Source: Oopsacas minuta (Eukaryota; Porifera; Hexactinellida; Lyssacinosida; Leucopsacidae). From it: 64,000 nt of DNA. Within the stretch, counting starts at the first letter, position 1. Each line of letters begins with the position of its first letter. Shown here in pieces: positions 42,548-53,527 of the stretch. The DNA lies in NCBI GenBank assembly GCA_024704765.1, contig JAKMXF010000321.1:744001-808000 (forward strand), given 5' to 3'. A program made the translations under genes and the position numbers. Below the pieces are notes generated by a model. That model worked only from the letters and a program-made list of their open reading frames with translations, was not told where the DNA came from and did not search any database.

Positions 42548-43561
42548 ATGACTATGATTAGAAGTGTCTCACTCGATGATATGAAGGATCAAGAACCTGA
42601 AATTCTATTCTCAGGATATGTAAAGAAGATGTGTAGGAGGTTCAGGTTATGGCAACAACGTGTACTCACTCTAAACTCTCACGGAGATTTATACCTCACA
42701 AAGATTAATAATAAAGATCCAATTTCCTTTTCATCTTACTGTCCACAGAAGAATCAGAAACCTCCAGTTAACATATTTCAACTCGGGGTGGTTACTAGGC
42801 AGGGACAAGTCAGTGATGGGAAATGGCCGAAAAAACTAGACCTAAGACAGAGCTTGGTAGTGGAAAGTAAATCCACAAAATTTCTATTCCTCCCTTCTAT
42901 TCAAGCTGCAGAAGCCTTACGAACTCAACTACAAATACTGCAATGGAGAACTGACTCAGAATTGGAAAAAGAAGAGGAGAGTTTGGTAGTTAAGAGAAGA
43001 CATGCAATTAAAAGACGTGAACATCCTATCCAAAAAGAGCAAAATATTCATCCTAAGTCAAATATAGCTCCAGTACAAGCAGTACAAGGAATATTAAATA
43101 TGAAAGAACTGGGAAAGTTCGCTGAAAATGTAAAGAGCCAACTAATCCAGAAAAGCGAAGCAATACATTGTCAAGAAGAGGGTGACCAATCGATTACAGT
43201 CAGCTGTATTCTCAGTTTAGATTTTGAAGTGAGAGAGAATCTTGTATCGTGCAAGGTGTCACACAGTTTAGAAGATTTGACTAAAATGGATAAATTACCT
43301 TCAAAATCATCATCATTACTACGATTGCTGAAAAATAGCGAATATGATAACAAACCAAAGCCAATACTCAAAAATTCCAAACAAGAATACTTTTCTCGAC
43401 CACAAAAGTCACAAAAGAAAGTTCGATTCGATTCAGCACAAGCTTTCAGAATATCAACACCAGCAAATCCTCGATCTGTCCAACTCAACTGGCAAAACGA
43501 AATTCTCCCAAACTTCTATCAACATGTGAGGAAACACAGTTTTGATGCCATTAACAATTAG
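42548..43561 (+). CDS. PH-like domain protein with (P/S)ILK and RVxF motifs, paralog 2
   Basis: 337 residues from ATG 42548. Same plan as the 37406 gene: FSGYVKKMCRRFRLWQQRVLTLNSHGDLYL at residues 18-50, VSDGKWPKKLDLRQSLVVESKSTKFLFLPS and a terminal AAEALRTQLQILQW helix near 120 complete the PH-like fold. A basic stretch follows (VKRRHAIKRREHP, about 157-170). Late in the protein come KPILKNSK and, about 20 residues on, KKVRFDSAQAFRI, matching PP1 SILK-like and RVxF motifs. Shared architecture with diverged linkers indicates an old tandem duplicate, conserved for both docking sites. Function is inferred, not known. Confidence 0.7.
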   Translation: MTMIRSVSLDDMKDQEPEILFSGYVKKMCRRFRLWQQRVLTLNSHGDLYLTKINNKDPISFSSYCPQKNQKPPVNIFQLGVVTRQGQVSDGKWPKKLDLRQSLVVESKSTKFLFLPSIQAAEALRTQLQILQWRTDSELEKEEESLVVKRRHAIKRREHPIQKEQNIHPKSNIAPVQAVQGILNMKELGKFAENVKSQLIQKSEAIHCQEEGDQSITVSCILSLDFEVRENLVSCKVSHSLEDLTKMDKLPSKSSSLLRLLKNSEYDNKPKPILKNSKQEYFSRPQKSQKKVRFDSAQAFRISTPANPRSVQLNWQNEILPNFYQHVRKHSFDAINN

Positions 43562-46500
43562 ATACTAAATGTTATAACTCAATAATTCTATTTGTATATT
43601 TTTATACTTTTTTTGTTATGAATATATTATCGTAAATATATTAGAGAAATCTAATTTTATATAACGCGTATAAGAACAATTGGGCTCAATCGTTTTTCAA
43701 ACTGCACTTATTGCATTGTTTCTAACGGTTTCTTCATTTCTTGGCATTGTTAATCATAGGTTGGGATTTGGGGATTTTCCTAATAATTAAACATTCTAAT
43801 GTGTTATGTTTTCCTTAAGTGCTTGCATTTGTCCATCCTAAAATTGTATTATTTTTACAAATCTGTAGAATTTCGTAAAAGTGTGGTTAATCAAACTATG
43901 ATTGCAAAATTTGCTGCGTACTGTGGGAGTGAACATGTCTCTAACTAACAACCGACCCTCTTGTGTATACTTCATAGTGTTGTTCACATCTTACAACTAC
44001 GGTACACTCCAAATAATAGGGTCACATCGGGACCAGATCATTTGACCCGATTAACCAGTAAGCGGAGGATACTGTATTTAGCAAATTAACACGTGCTTAA
44101 GAGTGAATAGCTTAGTTTTCGTTAAGAATTTGAGATATCTTCTGTTGTAGTTTTAGGGAGATATTCCATTAGAAACACTGTAATGATTTCTAATTGTATT
44201 TGCTCTCAGAATAATTACATTTTCAATGCCAAGTTTAAGATGTAATTTCTATAAACAAAATCATTTACCGTATTAGACCAGCAAAGAGGCTGCTATATAA
44301 TACAGATGGGAAGGTAGCCGACCAACGATCCAAAAAGGAGAGGTCAGTTTAATAAACTAAACCCTTACCCCAGTTTGTGTGATGGAACATTTCTAAGGAA
44401 AAATAACTTAAGGAACCTGTTAGCTTATTCCATTTATTAGTTGACCTTAAAAAAAGTTTAATTCACAAAATGCTCGCATACTATCATACACAGTATGATA
44501 GTATGCGAGGATGAAGTTAAATTTGTTTAGTCAATAGAAAATATTGCCAGCTGTAAATTTGTGGGTGAAGAAAGCATAAAGATTGCTATTTAGTATACCA
44601 AAATGTCAAATGCAGATTACTGCTGTGGAAAATGAAATTTAAGAATTTTTGTAATTAAAGGCTGAGGTTTGCGCCTCCAGATACCATAAGTAAATATAAT
44701 TATGAATTCCTTATCTAAGTTCAATAAGATGAAACTAATTATAAGGTGAAAAGACCCGTGCTTGAAAATATTGAAAATAGAAATATTATTCCAATAATGA
44801 ATTTCTTATCAAATATTGAATACAAGAGCTAAATACTAATATGTTATGGTTAAGTAATTAAATTGCAAGAAAACGCCAATTGCTACACAATCAATTATTG
44901 ACACCAGAACTCATCAATGTGAAAATATGCAATAAAATATTAAATACAGCAGAAATCATGTATAAACATGTGAATAATTGGATACTAAATCAATAATATA
45001 AAAGTAATCAGACCAGGAAGGGATATTCAGATTATGTTGCAGTTTGGTCCTACAAATGAATATATTTTAGAAGGTATAAACTTTTGGAAACACTCTCAAC
45101 AGGTCCGTAACAGGCACATTTGAATACAGGGATTCATCCAGGCCCCTAGCGCCATACGCCTAAAACCATAAGCGTCAAGTTAGGGTACCTGGGGGTCTGG
45201 ACCCAACAGGTTTATTGATGGGGACCGTATTTTTGTGAAATTTAAATATAGTTAGCAGCAATTTTGCATGGTAGGCCCTAGGTCTGATTTTGTTTCCTAA
45301 AACTTAGCACCAAAGCCTAAAACTACATTAGAATTCATTCATACGCCTAGAATATATACGAACGTACATTTCGGCTGTAATCAGTTAATAGCTGAAAATT
45401 ATGGCAGCCCAGCAAATGCTAAGTCTGGTCTGGTCTGGTCTACGGATTCAATCCGATAAAGATAGATAGAATAATATTCTGATCACATATGAGTGAATTT
45501 TACCAAATTTAAATAATTATTGTTATATTCTGTTGATTTGGCCAAATTTCTGGGAAATCAAAATTCTAGTCAGTACGATACATTATATATACGTATTTTG
45601 AACGAACATGTGATAAAGACTCTACTCTGACGTTGGCTGAGCTAAAATTAGTATTCATCCGGTTTATTATTGAGGAAATAGAAATTGATAATAGCATATA
45701 CGTACAGTATTTGATAATATAATTACGTCACAAAATTTGGCCAATTCAGTATTGTAAACAATTAATTAAACTAATCAATAACATAAGCTAAGCTATTGTA
45801 AATATTAATCATAACATAACTCATGAAAGAGGAAGAATTAAATAACTGTGAAAACTGAGGCACGTCAGTAAGAATAATAAATTGTCATAACGCAAGTAGA
45901 TACAGTCAATTAACACCTGTACAAGGTGTAATTACTAATAACAAATCAGATTATTATAATCAGATTATATTTTACCAAATTTCTATGTGAAAATAGCATT
46001 GTTAGAGAATTAGTGTTTCTGATTCAACCGAAATATAAATATATTCAATACTTCACTACGTTGTTGATTTTTTCAATTTTTCCTGTAAATTTGTATTAGA
46101 AGTTACTGAATTAGTAAAATCATAATCTGTCAGATGTTTCGTCAAGGAAATACTACAAAATTGCAAACATACGAACACACATACAAATACATAGAATATT
46201 AAGATCAAATCGAAATAAAACACTCACTGATGGAAAATGGAAACATTGCATTGAATCCTGAATTCTATGATAGATTCAAACAGAAAATTTTCTATTTTTA
46301 ATATGTAAATTACTTGTGAGATAAATTCCTCTCAAAAATATTTCAACACAAATAATATATCTCAATTTGAACTAAATTTTCGAAAACAAATTAATTATAT
46401 TTTTTCTCAAAATATTGAAAATATCCCAAATTTTAAATCTCTACAAACATAATCGTAAATAAGGGAAAAATTAGTTGCAATAATAAACGGGAAGTTGCAT

Positions 46501-47372
46501 TGTGAAACAATCAAATATTTCTAGAAACAAATATTGGCAAATTTACCAAAAGAATAATAAACAAGAATGATTCCAATAAATTGAAATAATTATTAATTTT
46601 ATTGAGAAAAATCAAAAATAGAAATCTTACATTAGTGATTAGTCGTAGAATCATTTTGAAACAATTTTAGAGTTTGATCGCCCAAATGACCCGACTATTT
46701 GCTTACAAATCTCAAATAGCACCATATGGAATATGAATTCCAATCACAACAAAATTAATGAGATCTTAGTGTATGATATAATTTTGTCAGTTTCTTTAAA
46801 ATAATAATACAATATGCAGGTGTAATAATCTATGTATTGACTACTCACTCTGTATATAATATTTTAATAGTGGTGCTATAGAATAATCTTGTCACATACA
46901 CACATGGAATGGGCTGTCCTTTCCAAAACCGTTTTCGGACGGAGAGAGGAATAAACTGGTTAAAACGGTAAAATTGCCCACTATTTTTGCTTGAAAATGC
47001 GCTAAAATATGGATAGTGGATTGAATTTAATTCCCATGCCGTTGGAAGGCTACGATGGTTAGATAACTGAGTTCCCGAGGCCTGTACCGAAACAGGGAGG
47101 GACACTTAACACATAATAGCCAAATGCTCCTGAAGGGACATACAAATGACCTAAGCGCAATGACCGCCACTGATACATATATTAAATTAGAATTAGCCTC
47201 CATGGGATTTATAAAATAATTAATATGACCAACAAATACACAAATTACTGTTAATACTATGCATGCATAATAATACTAAATCTTGGTTACACTCATATTC
47301 AACAGTAAACACAAATAAGCAATAAACTAGCAGAGGGTAAATAATATTCCTTACAAAAACATGACGTCATAA
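43562..47372. other. Long intergenic region without recognised genes
   Basis: 3.8 kb, AT-rich. Contains a pogo-like repeat relic at about 44000-44075 (GTCACATCGGGACCAGATCA, related to 51447-51604), a perfect 17-bp hairpin at 44473, and transposon-like remnants around 45140-45220 (CCCCTAGCGCCATACGCC, GGGGGTCTGGACCC). No protein-like frame was found on either strand. Confidence 0.5.
44473..44509. repeat. Perfect 17-bp inverted repeat with 3-nt loop
   Basis: CTCGCATACTATCATAC, loop ACA, then GTATGATAGTATGCGAG. The design (exact arms, 3-nt loop) is the same as at 41197, but the sequence differs. Confidence 0.95.
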
Positions 47373-48337
47373 TCACTGTAGAATCTTAATGAACTCACTA
47401 TGAGCTGAATCTAGTTCAAATATCATTTCCCTTGCTTCCTCCTCACTCAATTCATCGTATACAGACATACTATCCAATTTATCGAGCCATTTCTTAACTT
47501 TAACTACAGAATTGTGGTCATTTGATAGGGTACTCATAGTGAGGAGAGTTTCAAATAACTCTTTCAAATCAGGATGTAACTCATCCATAGCTCTGAGGTT
47601 AAGCTTCAATCTGTCTGATATAGTAATGAATAAGCTTACTACATTGGCTATTACCTTGGATTGGTTTCCTGAATCATTCTTTATTGTGATAGGTCTATCT
47701 TCTTTAATCCTTTCTAGAGCAGCTGGACAGTCTAGGTTGTATTTCTTAGTGAACACCTCGATTTTGTTTTGATACTCGTGTGATATCACTTTGAATGCAG
47801 CCTAGATATAAATGTAGTATGCATTATAATATCTAGGGTTTCTTAAACTGTGGGTATATCACCAAATTTGGGCACTCTGTCAGGCCACAGAGATAGTTTG
47901 ATCGAACTTTAACGTGAATTACTAATTTGTTACTAATAATTACTATCACATCTTGGATGTTAAAAGTCATATAACTACAGAGCATGTCGGTAGGAATAAA
48001 TACATTCATTAAATAATATTCACAATACAGAGGGTCCGTTTGTGACCAAGTGGCCCATTTAATCGGTGACTCTATTACGAGGAGTCTATCGTAGTTGAAT
48101 TTCTTACAAAATAATATATAAATATTAATAGCATGAATATTAGCAATTCACCTTATACTGCACCAGTAACTTAGAACAAGCAGCTGTATACTCCTGTGGA
48201 TGTACTGCATCTTTAATATAAGCTTTCTCTAACATCTGGATAGTCTGTACAAGAGCAAATAGTACTGCTTCATTGTCTATCTGTTCTCTCTCACGTGCAT
48301 TTGTGTGTAGCTTAATTTCTTGCTGTAGATCTGTCAT
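47373..48337 (-). CDS. VPS28: ESCRT-I subunit VPS28 (two exons: 48152-48337 and 47373-47801)
   Basis: Exon 1 starts at ATG 48337 and ends TATAAG|GTGAAT; exon 2 starts after TATCTAG with GCTGCATTCAAAG. Joined in phase 0 they give about 204 residues; human VPS28 has 221. The first exon holds the ESCRT-I core part ([39 protein letters not shown]). The second holds [19 protein letters not shown] and the four-helix C-terminal domain ([26 protein letters not shown]). VPS28 joins TSG101 and VPS37 in ESCRT-I and links to ESCRT-II for multivesicular body sorting. The 350-bp intron is one of two clear introns in the window. Confidence 0.95.
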
Positions 48338-49144
48338 AGCTTAAAATATGAATAAAGTACAGTAGACCCTCGGTAATCCGTACAGCAGGAAACCTATTTA
48401 TTTATGGAATTTGACCAAATAATATATGATATTGGAGCTACTGATAACTTAAGTACTCATTTTCTCAAACGTTGTGGTGATGTTAGGCATATATTTGTAC
48501 AAATATGTAGTCAAATATTCCAAATTACAAAATTCCCATTATTTCACTTATCCGAACACTAAACTTGAAATTCAAAGACGAAGATGTTCGAATAACCGAA
48601 GGTGTAAAGTATAGTATTCAATAGTTATTACTGATAGTATTAAACTAATATAATTCTATGATTCAACTTCTACAATGAGGTAATTGGTATTAATTAATTA
48701 GTTAATTAATTATTTTCTAATTTTGCTAGTATCTGAGCTAAAAATGGATACCGGTGCATTTCTGACGATTTCGCCATTGGAAATTTGTCACTGATGCAAA
48801 ATCTATACGCGTGTATACCTGGTAATAATAAAGGTACTCTCACAGTATACTTTGTTACATATAGTATATTTAAAATAAATATTATGGAAAAAGGGCTCAA
48901 AAAGGCTTGAATTTAAGTCCTTAAACAAGGGATGGACTTGGACCTAAGCCATTTAGGCTTCAATGCCTGACATAACTTAGGAAATACAGGTACTTTTCAG
49001 TAATTATACAAGAAAGATATTGAAAAATTGCAGAGATCTAACAGATATAGCTATCAGTTGAATAATATAAGAGTAGTACTTTCACTAAAGATAATTAAAT
49101 AAACAGAAACAAGCACCACAACTGATACAAAATGAAATGAATAA
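48338..49144. other. Intergenic with a Tigger-like MITE
   Basis: See 48360-48609. The remainder is AT-rich; no gene is recognised. Confidence 0.5.
48360..48609. mobile_element. Tigger/pogo-like MITE, 250 bp
   Basis: Left end CAGTAGACCCTCGGTAATCC; right end, reversed, CTTTACACCTTCGGTTATTC. Both sides are flanked by TA, the expected target duplication for this superfamily. It lies immediately upstream of the VPS28 start codon, so it may be part of that promoter or 5' UTR. Confidence 0.75.
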
Positions 49145-49786
49145 TTATTTAGTTATAGGAATTTTCACGTTATGTTCTTCATCAGTTTCTATACCGATCT
49201 CATCCAAAAGTTCCCGTTTCGATTTCGGATAATTTTCTAGAATCTGATCTAACATGTCAGAAGCTAATCTTTTACGTTTCTTCCAGTGTCCTATATTACC
49301 TGAGTGTTGTTTTTGTATACGAGATTTTTCTGTGGGAGTGATCTGTTTACCACCAGATGATTTTATGGTATTCAGTCGTGTCTCTAGATCGGTACACAAT
49401 TCTATAGTTTCCTTAACTTTAAGTTTAGTATCTTCTAGGCTAAGAGAGTTACTAACAGTTTTTATTTCAGATTCTAATGCTTTTATACTACCCTTTAGAG
49501 TCTGTATTTTATCCTCACAGTTACTGATCTCGTTATCTAGCTCTTTCATTTCGCTATCACTGAGGTTAGGCATTGTACTCTGCTCTATACAATATACCTT
49601 AGTTTTGTTATAAACCTTCTCTTTAACTTTATTCTCTGTGACGTACAAATCTAGAGCTCTCTGTACAGATGTCTTTCCTACCTCCTTGTTAAGATTGCTG
49701 GTAATGTCCTGAGCATTGTATGGTCTGTTCTGCTTACGTAGATAGGCTAGAACTTTCTGGTATTCTGCTAGCTCCTTCTTACTCAT
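49145..49786 (-). CDS. PSMC3IP: HOP2/PSMC3IP homologous-pairing protein
   Basis: 213 residues from ATG 49786 (MSKKELAEYQKVL); human PSMC3IP has 217. The N-terminal winged helix contains YLRKQNRPYNAQDITSNL and KVKEKVYNKTKVYC. A central coiled coil (residues about 75-145, LDNEISNCEDKIQTLKGSIK) is followed by TPTEKSRI, HWKKRKRLASDMLDQILENYPKSK and the terminal GIETDEEHNVKIP that marks the family. With MND1 the protein stimulates RAD51/DMC1 strand exchange in meiotic recombination. Intact and in one exon. It is the second of five head-to-tail minus-strand genes. Confidence 0.96.
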   Translation of the reverse strand: MSKKELAEYQKVLAYLRKQNRPYNAQDITSNLNKEVGKTSVQRALDLYVTENKVKEKVYNKTKVYCIEQSTMPNLSDSEMKELDNEISNCEDKIQTLKGSIKALESEIKTVSNSLSLEDTKLKVKETIELCTDLETRLNTIKSSGGKQITPTEKSRIQKQHSGNIGHWKKRKRLASDMLDQILENYPKSKRELLDEIGIETDEEHNVKIPITK

Positions 49787-50362
49787 TCCTCGATTCTAAT
49801 TAGATTGAATGAAAATGTAAGGATTTTACGAATACAGAGGAACATGTTAATAACTACTATGTGATGGGATGTCTAACAGTGGATAATATGTAGAAAGGGA
49901 GACATAGAGACAGGTATTTATCGGAACAGTTCTGAGATCAACTCTAAATGTTGTAGGCATGTTGGGGATACGTATTTTTACTATTGTCAGACTGGTGTTG
50001 CTATTTGACCATACAAAATATATTATTTCCCGATAAGTATATAGTTTGTTGCTGTATAGTAAACACAGGTTGATTATATGGAGAAGTATACTGTATTAAG
50101 ATGACGGTTATAACAGCAGGGGTGTAATGTAACTAGCATTGAGGCAGAGGATGCAATTGCCTACTTGCATCCTCGCCCTTTGCTTCATCTCCATATTGTA
50201 ATCAGAATTTTAATAATGCAAATCCTCGACCTTGCGTTTTGAGATTATAGTCATGCCCCAGAACAGGTTACACTGTAATTCTTGGATAATTATTTCGCAT
50301 TTTTATTATCCTTATGCATCACATATACAGAATATGAAATATACAAATATATAATCACATAA
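49787..50362. other. Intergenic, no gene seen
   Basis: Spacer between LRRC20 and HOP2; nothing specific recognised. Confidence 0.4.
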
Positions 50363-50863
50363 CTACAATATGATAGAAATAGTAGTAACAGAGTGTAGAG
50401 AGCTTAAAGAGGTATCTGTTAGTGGATTATCTGATAGAGTGACGTCAGTTAAAGATGGAAGAAACATAAAACATTCAGTAGTGACATTAGTTATATTATT
50501 ACTGGTAAGATTCAATACAGCTAGAGAAGGTATTTTCCTTATAGAATCGGGAATTTGTATAAATTCATTATGAGAAGCATTGAGTATTTTCAATAGAGTT
50601 AATAGACTAGCTTGATCTGGTAAATCACTCAGTTTATTAGAAGATATGTTTAAAATAGTGATTGCATGAAATGTGGTAAAGAATTTAGCTGAGAGAATTT
50701 GTATAGAATTAATAGAAATGTCTACTGAATTAATTTGTGTATGTTTTAACATTAAACATATTCCATCAGGAAATTTCTTGAGCTGACAACCTGTGAGAGA
50801 GAGATCTCCTGTTTCTGAAGCTGTTAGACTAGCTTGACCTACTTTAGCAGCTTCTTCAGCCAT
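50363..50863 (-). CDS. LRRC20: Leucine-rich repeat protein, LRRC20-like
   Basis: 166 residues from ATG 50863 (MAEEAAKVGQ); the frame is open further upstream, but this start fits the family. Human LRRC20 has 184 residues. Layout: a short helical N-terminus, LSLTGCQLKKFPDGI as cap repeat, then four to five LRRs (ITILNISSNKLSDLP, LLKILNASHNEFIQIPDSI, LAVLNLTSNNITNV, LTDVTLSDNPLTD). There is no signal peptide or transmembrane segment, so it is probably cytosolic. Function of the family is unknown. Confidence 0.8.
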   Translation of the reverse strand: MAEEAAKVGQASLTASETGDLSLTGCQLKKFPDGICLMLKHTQINSVDISINSIQILSAKFFTTFHAITILNISSNKLSDLPDQASLLTLLKILNASHNEFIQIPDSIRKIPSLAVLNLTSNNITNVTTECFMFLPSLTDVTLSDNPLTDTSLSSLHSVTTISIIL

Positions 50864-51749
50864 TATATTCCAGCTAAGTATTGGGGGAGTATAAATAGAA
50901 TATGAATAGGAGATATACAGTCGAACCACCGAGATTTGTTGTCCGGGGGATGTATGGATGTCAGTAATAACACTATCTCTATTCTATTTCTATTCCTTTA
51001 ATACAGATTACAAGATGATTATTATTCCGAGTTAGATAGGTCATCACAGTCAGTGCTGGCTAAGAAACGTGTTTGAAGGAAATACAGCAAAAGCAACAAC
51101 ATTATGAGGAAAATTACCCGGAAAGTTGAAAACTTTTTGAACTGATTCAAATAACCGCAAGTGTGGACGGTTTAGGGAGGTTCCAGGATCTCGGAGGTTC
51201 GATTATATAAATCTACACAGAATTTTCAAGCGATTAATCATTGTTTGATTATGAATTAGTGTCCAGAGTATAACAAGACAGAAGTAAAATAACAAACAAA
51301 GTAGCACATATTCTAGGCCACTATACTAACCCAAACACTCAGTTATACAAATGGGTGACGCTGATAGTCCATAAATTTAAATTCGCACTCTTAGATTTGG
51401 AGATGGAGTGAAGACTTCTTACTTGGATCTTCTCCATTAATAAATACAGTAGACACCGCTTAATATTGGCCACATCGGATCAGGCCATTTTGACTCGATT
51501 AAGCGGAATAAGGTATTAATCGGAGTAATGTAACACTAGTTGTACGATTCTGTTTCTGGCCAAGTGCTTGGTTAACCGGTGACTCTATTAAGCAGAGTCT
51601 GCTGTATTTCTAAACATATGAAGGTACAGTTCGATTGTTGGTTTAATTGGTTAGTTAATTACGTACAATACCATTAGCATAAATATTAGAATATAAACAG
51701 CCAACAGTACAAATAGTAAGAGATGACGTCATGATACTAACAACTTCAT
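50864..51749. other. Intergenic with a pogo-like MITE
   Basis: See 51447-51604. No gene is recognised in the remainder. Confidence 0.45.
51447..51604. mobile_element. Pogo/Tigger-like MITE, 158 bp
   Basis: Ends CAGTAGACACCGCTTAATAT and, reversed, CAGCAGACTCTGCTTAATAG, flanked by TA on both sides. The internal GGCCACATCGGATCAGGCCA links it to the relic at about 44000; GGTGACTCTATTA links it to another fragment at about 48063-48080. Confidence 0.8.
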
Positions 51750-52163
51750 TCATTCGTCCAGTTTTTTCAAACGCAAATTAACGAATTTTGATACAAATGT
51801 TTTTTGCGGAATTTTAGGAATCCTTTGAGGTAATTCTGAAAATGGAAACCATTTTCGATGAGATTTATAATATTTTTCCCTCCAGTCATCTCGTAACTCA
51901 ATCATTATGAGGGTATAGACACGAGTTCTAACTTCAAATCCATCTTTTGAAATATGAAAATACTCTCCTATGTACTCAGGCTCCCCACCTACAAATCCTG
52001 TCTCTTCTAGAGATTCTCTGATAGCGGAATCAGGCGCCTCTTCTCCTTCCTCAATTCCTCCTCCAGGTAGCCCCCACCTTTCTGGATCTTTATTCGATGT
52101 ACACAGAAGTACTTCTTGTCTAGTAGAGTCTCTGAAGCATATAGCACTTGCTCTCTGCTTCAT
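51750..52163 (-). CDS. Nudix hydrolase, diphosphoinositol-polyphosphate type
   Basis: 137 residues from ATG 52163 (MKQRASAICF). A complete Nudix box (GGIEEGEEAPDSAIRESLEETGF, i.e. Gx5Ex7REUxEExGU) lies at residues about 36-58, after WGLPGG. The N-terminal RASAICFR and the small single-domain size fit the DIPP group (NUDT3/4/10/11), which cleaves PP-InsPs and diadenosine polyphosphates using Mg ions. The C-terminal KWFPFSELPQRIPKIPQKTF also fits. Exact substrate cannot be assigned. Intact, one exon. Confidence 0.88.
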   Translation of the reverse strand: MKQRASAICFRDSTRQEVLLCTSNKDPERWGLPGGGIEEGEEAPDSAIRESLEETGFVGGEPEYIGEYFHISKDGFEVRTRVYTLIMIELRDDWREKYYKSHRKWFPFSELPQRIPKIPQKTFVSKFVNLRLKKLDE

Positions 52164-52927
52164 TTACTGCAGCTACGTAATAGCTAATCAGTTCTTTCGT
52201 TATAAATTATGAATTACTAAAAGAGCTATCCTGTATACATATAGAACTTGTATTAAATCCTATAGAAGCTAATACAAATCCGTAGAAAGATTATATGCCG
52301 TTATCAAAAATTCGAGAATGTTTTATTTAATCTCATAAAATGACCTGGCTCAATAAGATTATTCATATTACAGCTACAGGTCGGATGGCACGGGTTTTGT
52401 GGTACCATAGCAATAGTACAAACTACAAACAGCACCATAAGGTAGTCAAGTGGCGGCGGACGCGGCCCTCCATTAAATCATTTGCGTTATGTTGTGCAAT
52501 GGGTAATACTTTTAAAAATCGGATATTTTAAAATGTGCGATAGTCTTTGGTGTTCTTATTAAGTTCTAGAGACGTCTGTATATGCATTAATTAGTCATGA
52601 TAATTCGCATGATGGATCCAAAACACGAACACAATACATTATAAGAATCAAGACATGAGTAATAAATTGTCATGGATAATCACATAAACTTGACACAATC
52701 AGAACCATCAAACTGATTATGAGATATACCTTACCTCCAGAGACCTGACGTAAGGAATAGAGAAAATACCAATTATCTGATAACTATAATTAAAATATGA
52801 AATAAAATAAAATATAAAGATGCTCATCTAGGCAGAATCCTTAAGTAAAGATCAAATTATGTACAGATGATTCAATCCAATTTCTGTAGGATGTAACCAC
52901 TATTTGAACAGTATTATAACCTCACAC
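52164..52927. other. Intergenic, no gene seen
   Basis: AT-rich spacer between the MIB/RING gene and the Nudix gene; a short GGCGGCGGACGCGGCC stretch near 52452 is the only GC-rich part. Confidence 0.35.
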
Positions 52928-53527
52928 TCACATATAAATAGGAATTTTACTAGCAATAGGTTTTCTACACACATGACATTGTGACACTTTAACTGAGCAC
53001 TTAGAGCAGGTAGTGTGACCACATGGAAGAAAGGCAATAACCTTATGTTGATCATCATCAAAATCTTCAAAACAGACTATACAACTTGGTTTCTCTCCTG
53101 ATGAAGTTGTGGAGGCAGTTTTAGGGGCGGATTGGCTAGTCTTCTTGGGGGAGAGATCTGGTGGAGGTATATAAGAGGCAGGTTTTGTACTGTAGGAAGG
53201 TTTTGTACTGTAGGAAGGTTTGGAAGAAGTAGGTTTATAAGTAGGGGTGGATGTAGCAGGAGGTTGTGAACTCCCGATGGCAGCTTTTTCAATGACACGT
53301 AAACACGCTGGATTATAGGTCCAAGAGGATCCGTTTACTTCCACACGGACATCTCCATCTTGATACAGACGGGCTATCTTTCCTTTCTGTCCTATCGTTC
53401 CTGCCATAGCATCCACCCAGCCTCCGTGATCCACTTGTAGCTGTTTGACGCGTTTCTCATCTCCCATCACCTGTACACGATCTCCTATACTAAGGCCATG
53501 AGAGAAACTAGGCTGATCTTGAGCCAT
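52928..53527 (-). CDS. MIB-type SH3-like + RING finger protein (probable E3 ligase)
   Basis: 199 residues from ATG 53527 (MAQDQPSFSHGL). Residues about 15-82 (IGDRVQVMGDEKRVKQLQ, HGGWVDAMAGTIGQKGKI, DGDVRVEVNGSSWTYNPACL) resemble the SH3-like repeat of mind bomb proteins. A Ser/Thr/Pro-rich linker includes a short internal duplication (KPSYST KPSYST). The C-terminus is a C3HC4 RING: CIVCFEDF, CGHTTCSKC, CHVCRKP, ending 8 residues later. Mind bomb RINGs ubiquitinate Notch ligands, but this protein has no ankyrin repeats or ZZ finger and is far shorter, so a role in that pathway is only a guess. RING E3 activity is well supported. Confidence 0.85.
   Translation of the reverse strand: MAQDQPSFSHGLSIGDRVQVMGDEKRVKQLQVDHGGWVDAMAGTIGQKGKIARLYQDGDVRVEVNGSSWTYNPACLRVIEKAAIGSSQPPATSTPTYKPTSSKPSYSTKPSYSTKPASYIPPPDLSPKKTSQSAPKTASTTSSGEKPSCIVCFEDFDDDQHKVIAFLPCGHTTCSKCSVKVSQCHVCRKPIASKIPIYM

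Noticed and set aside
44473-44509. Hairpin as a bacterial-type terminator
   Set aside because: No T-tract after the hairpin and no gene ending nearby; the genome is eukaryotic.
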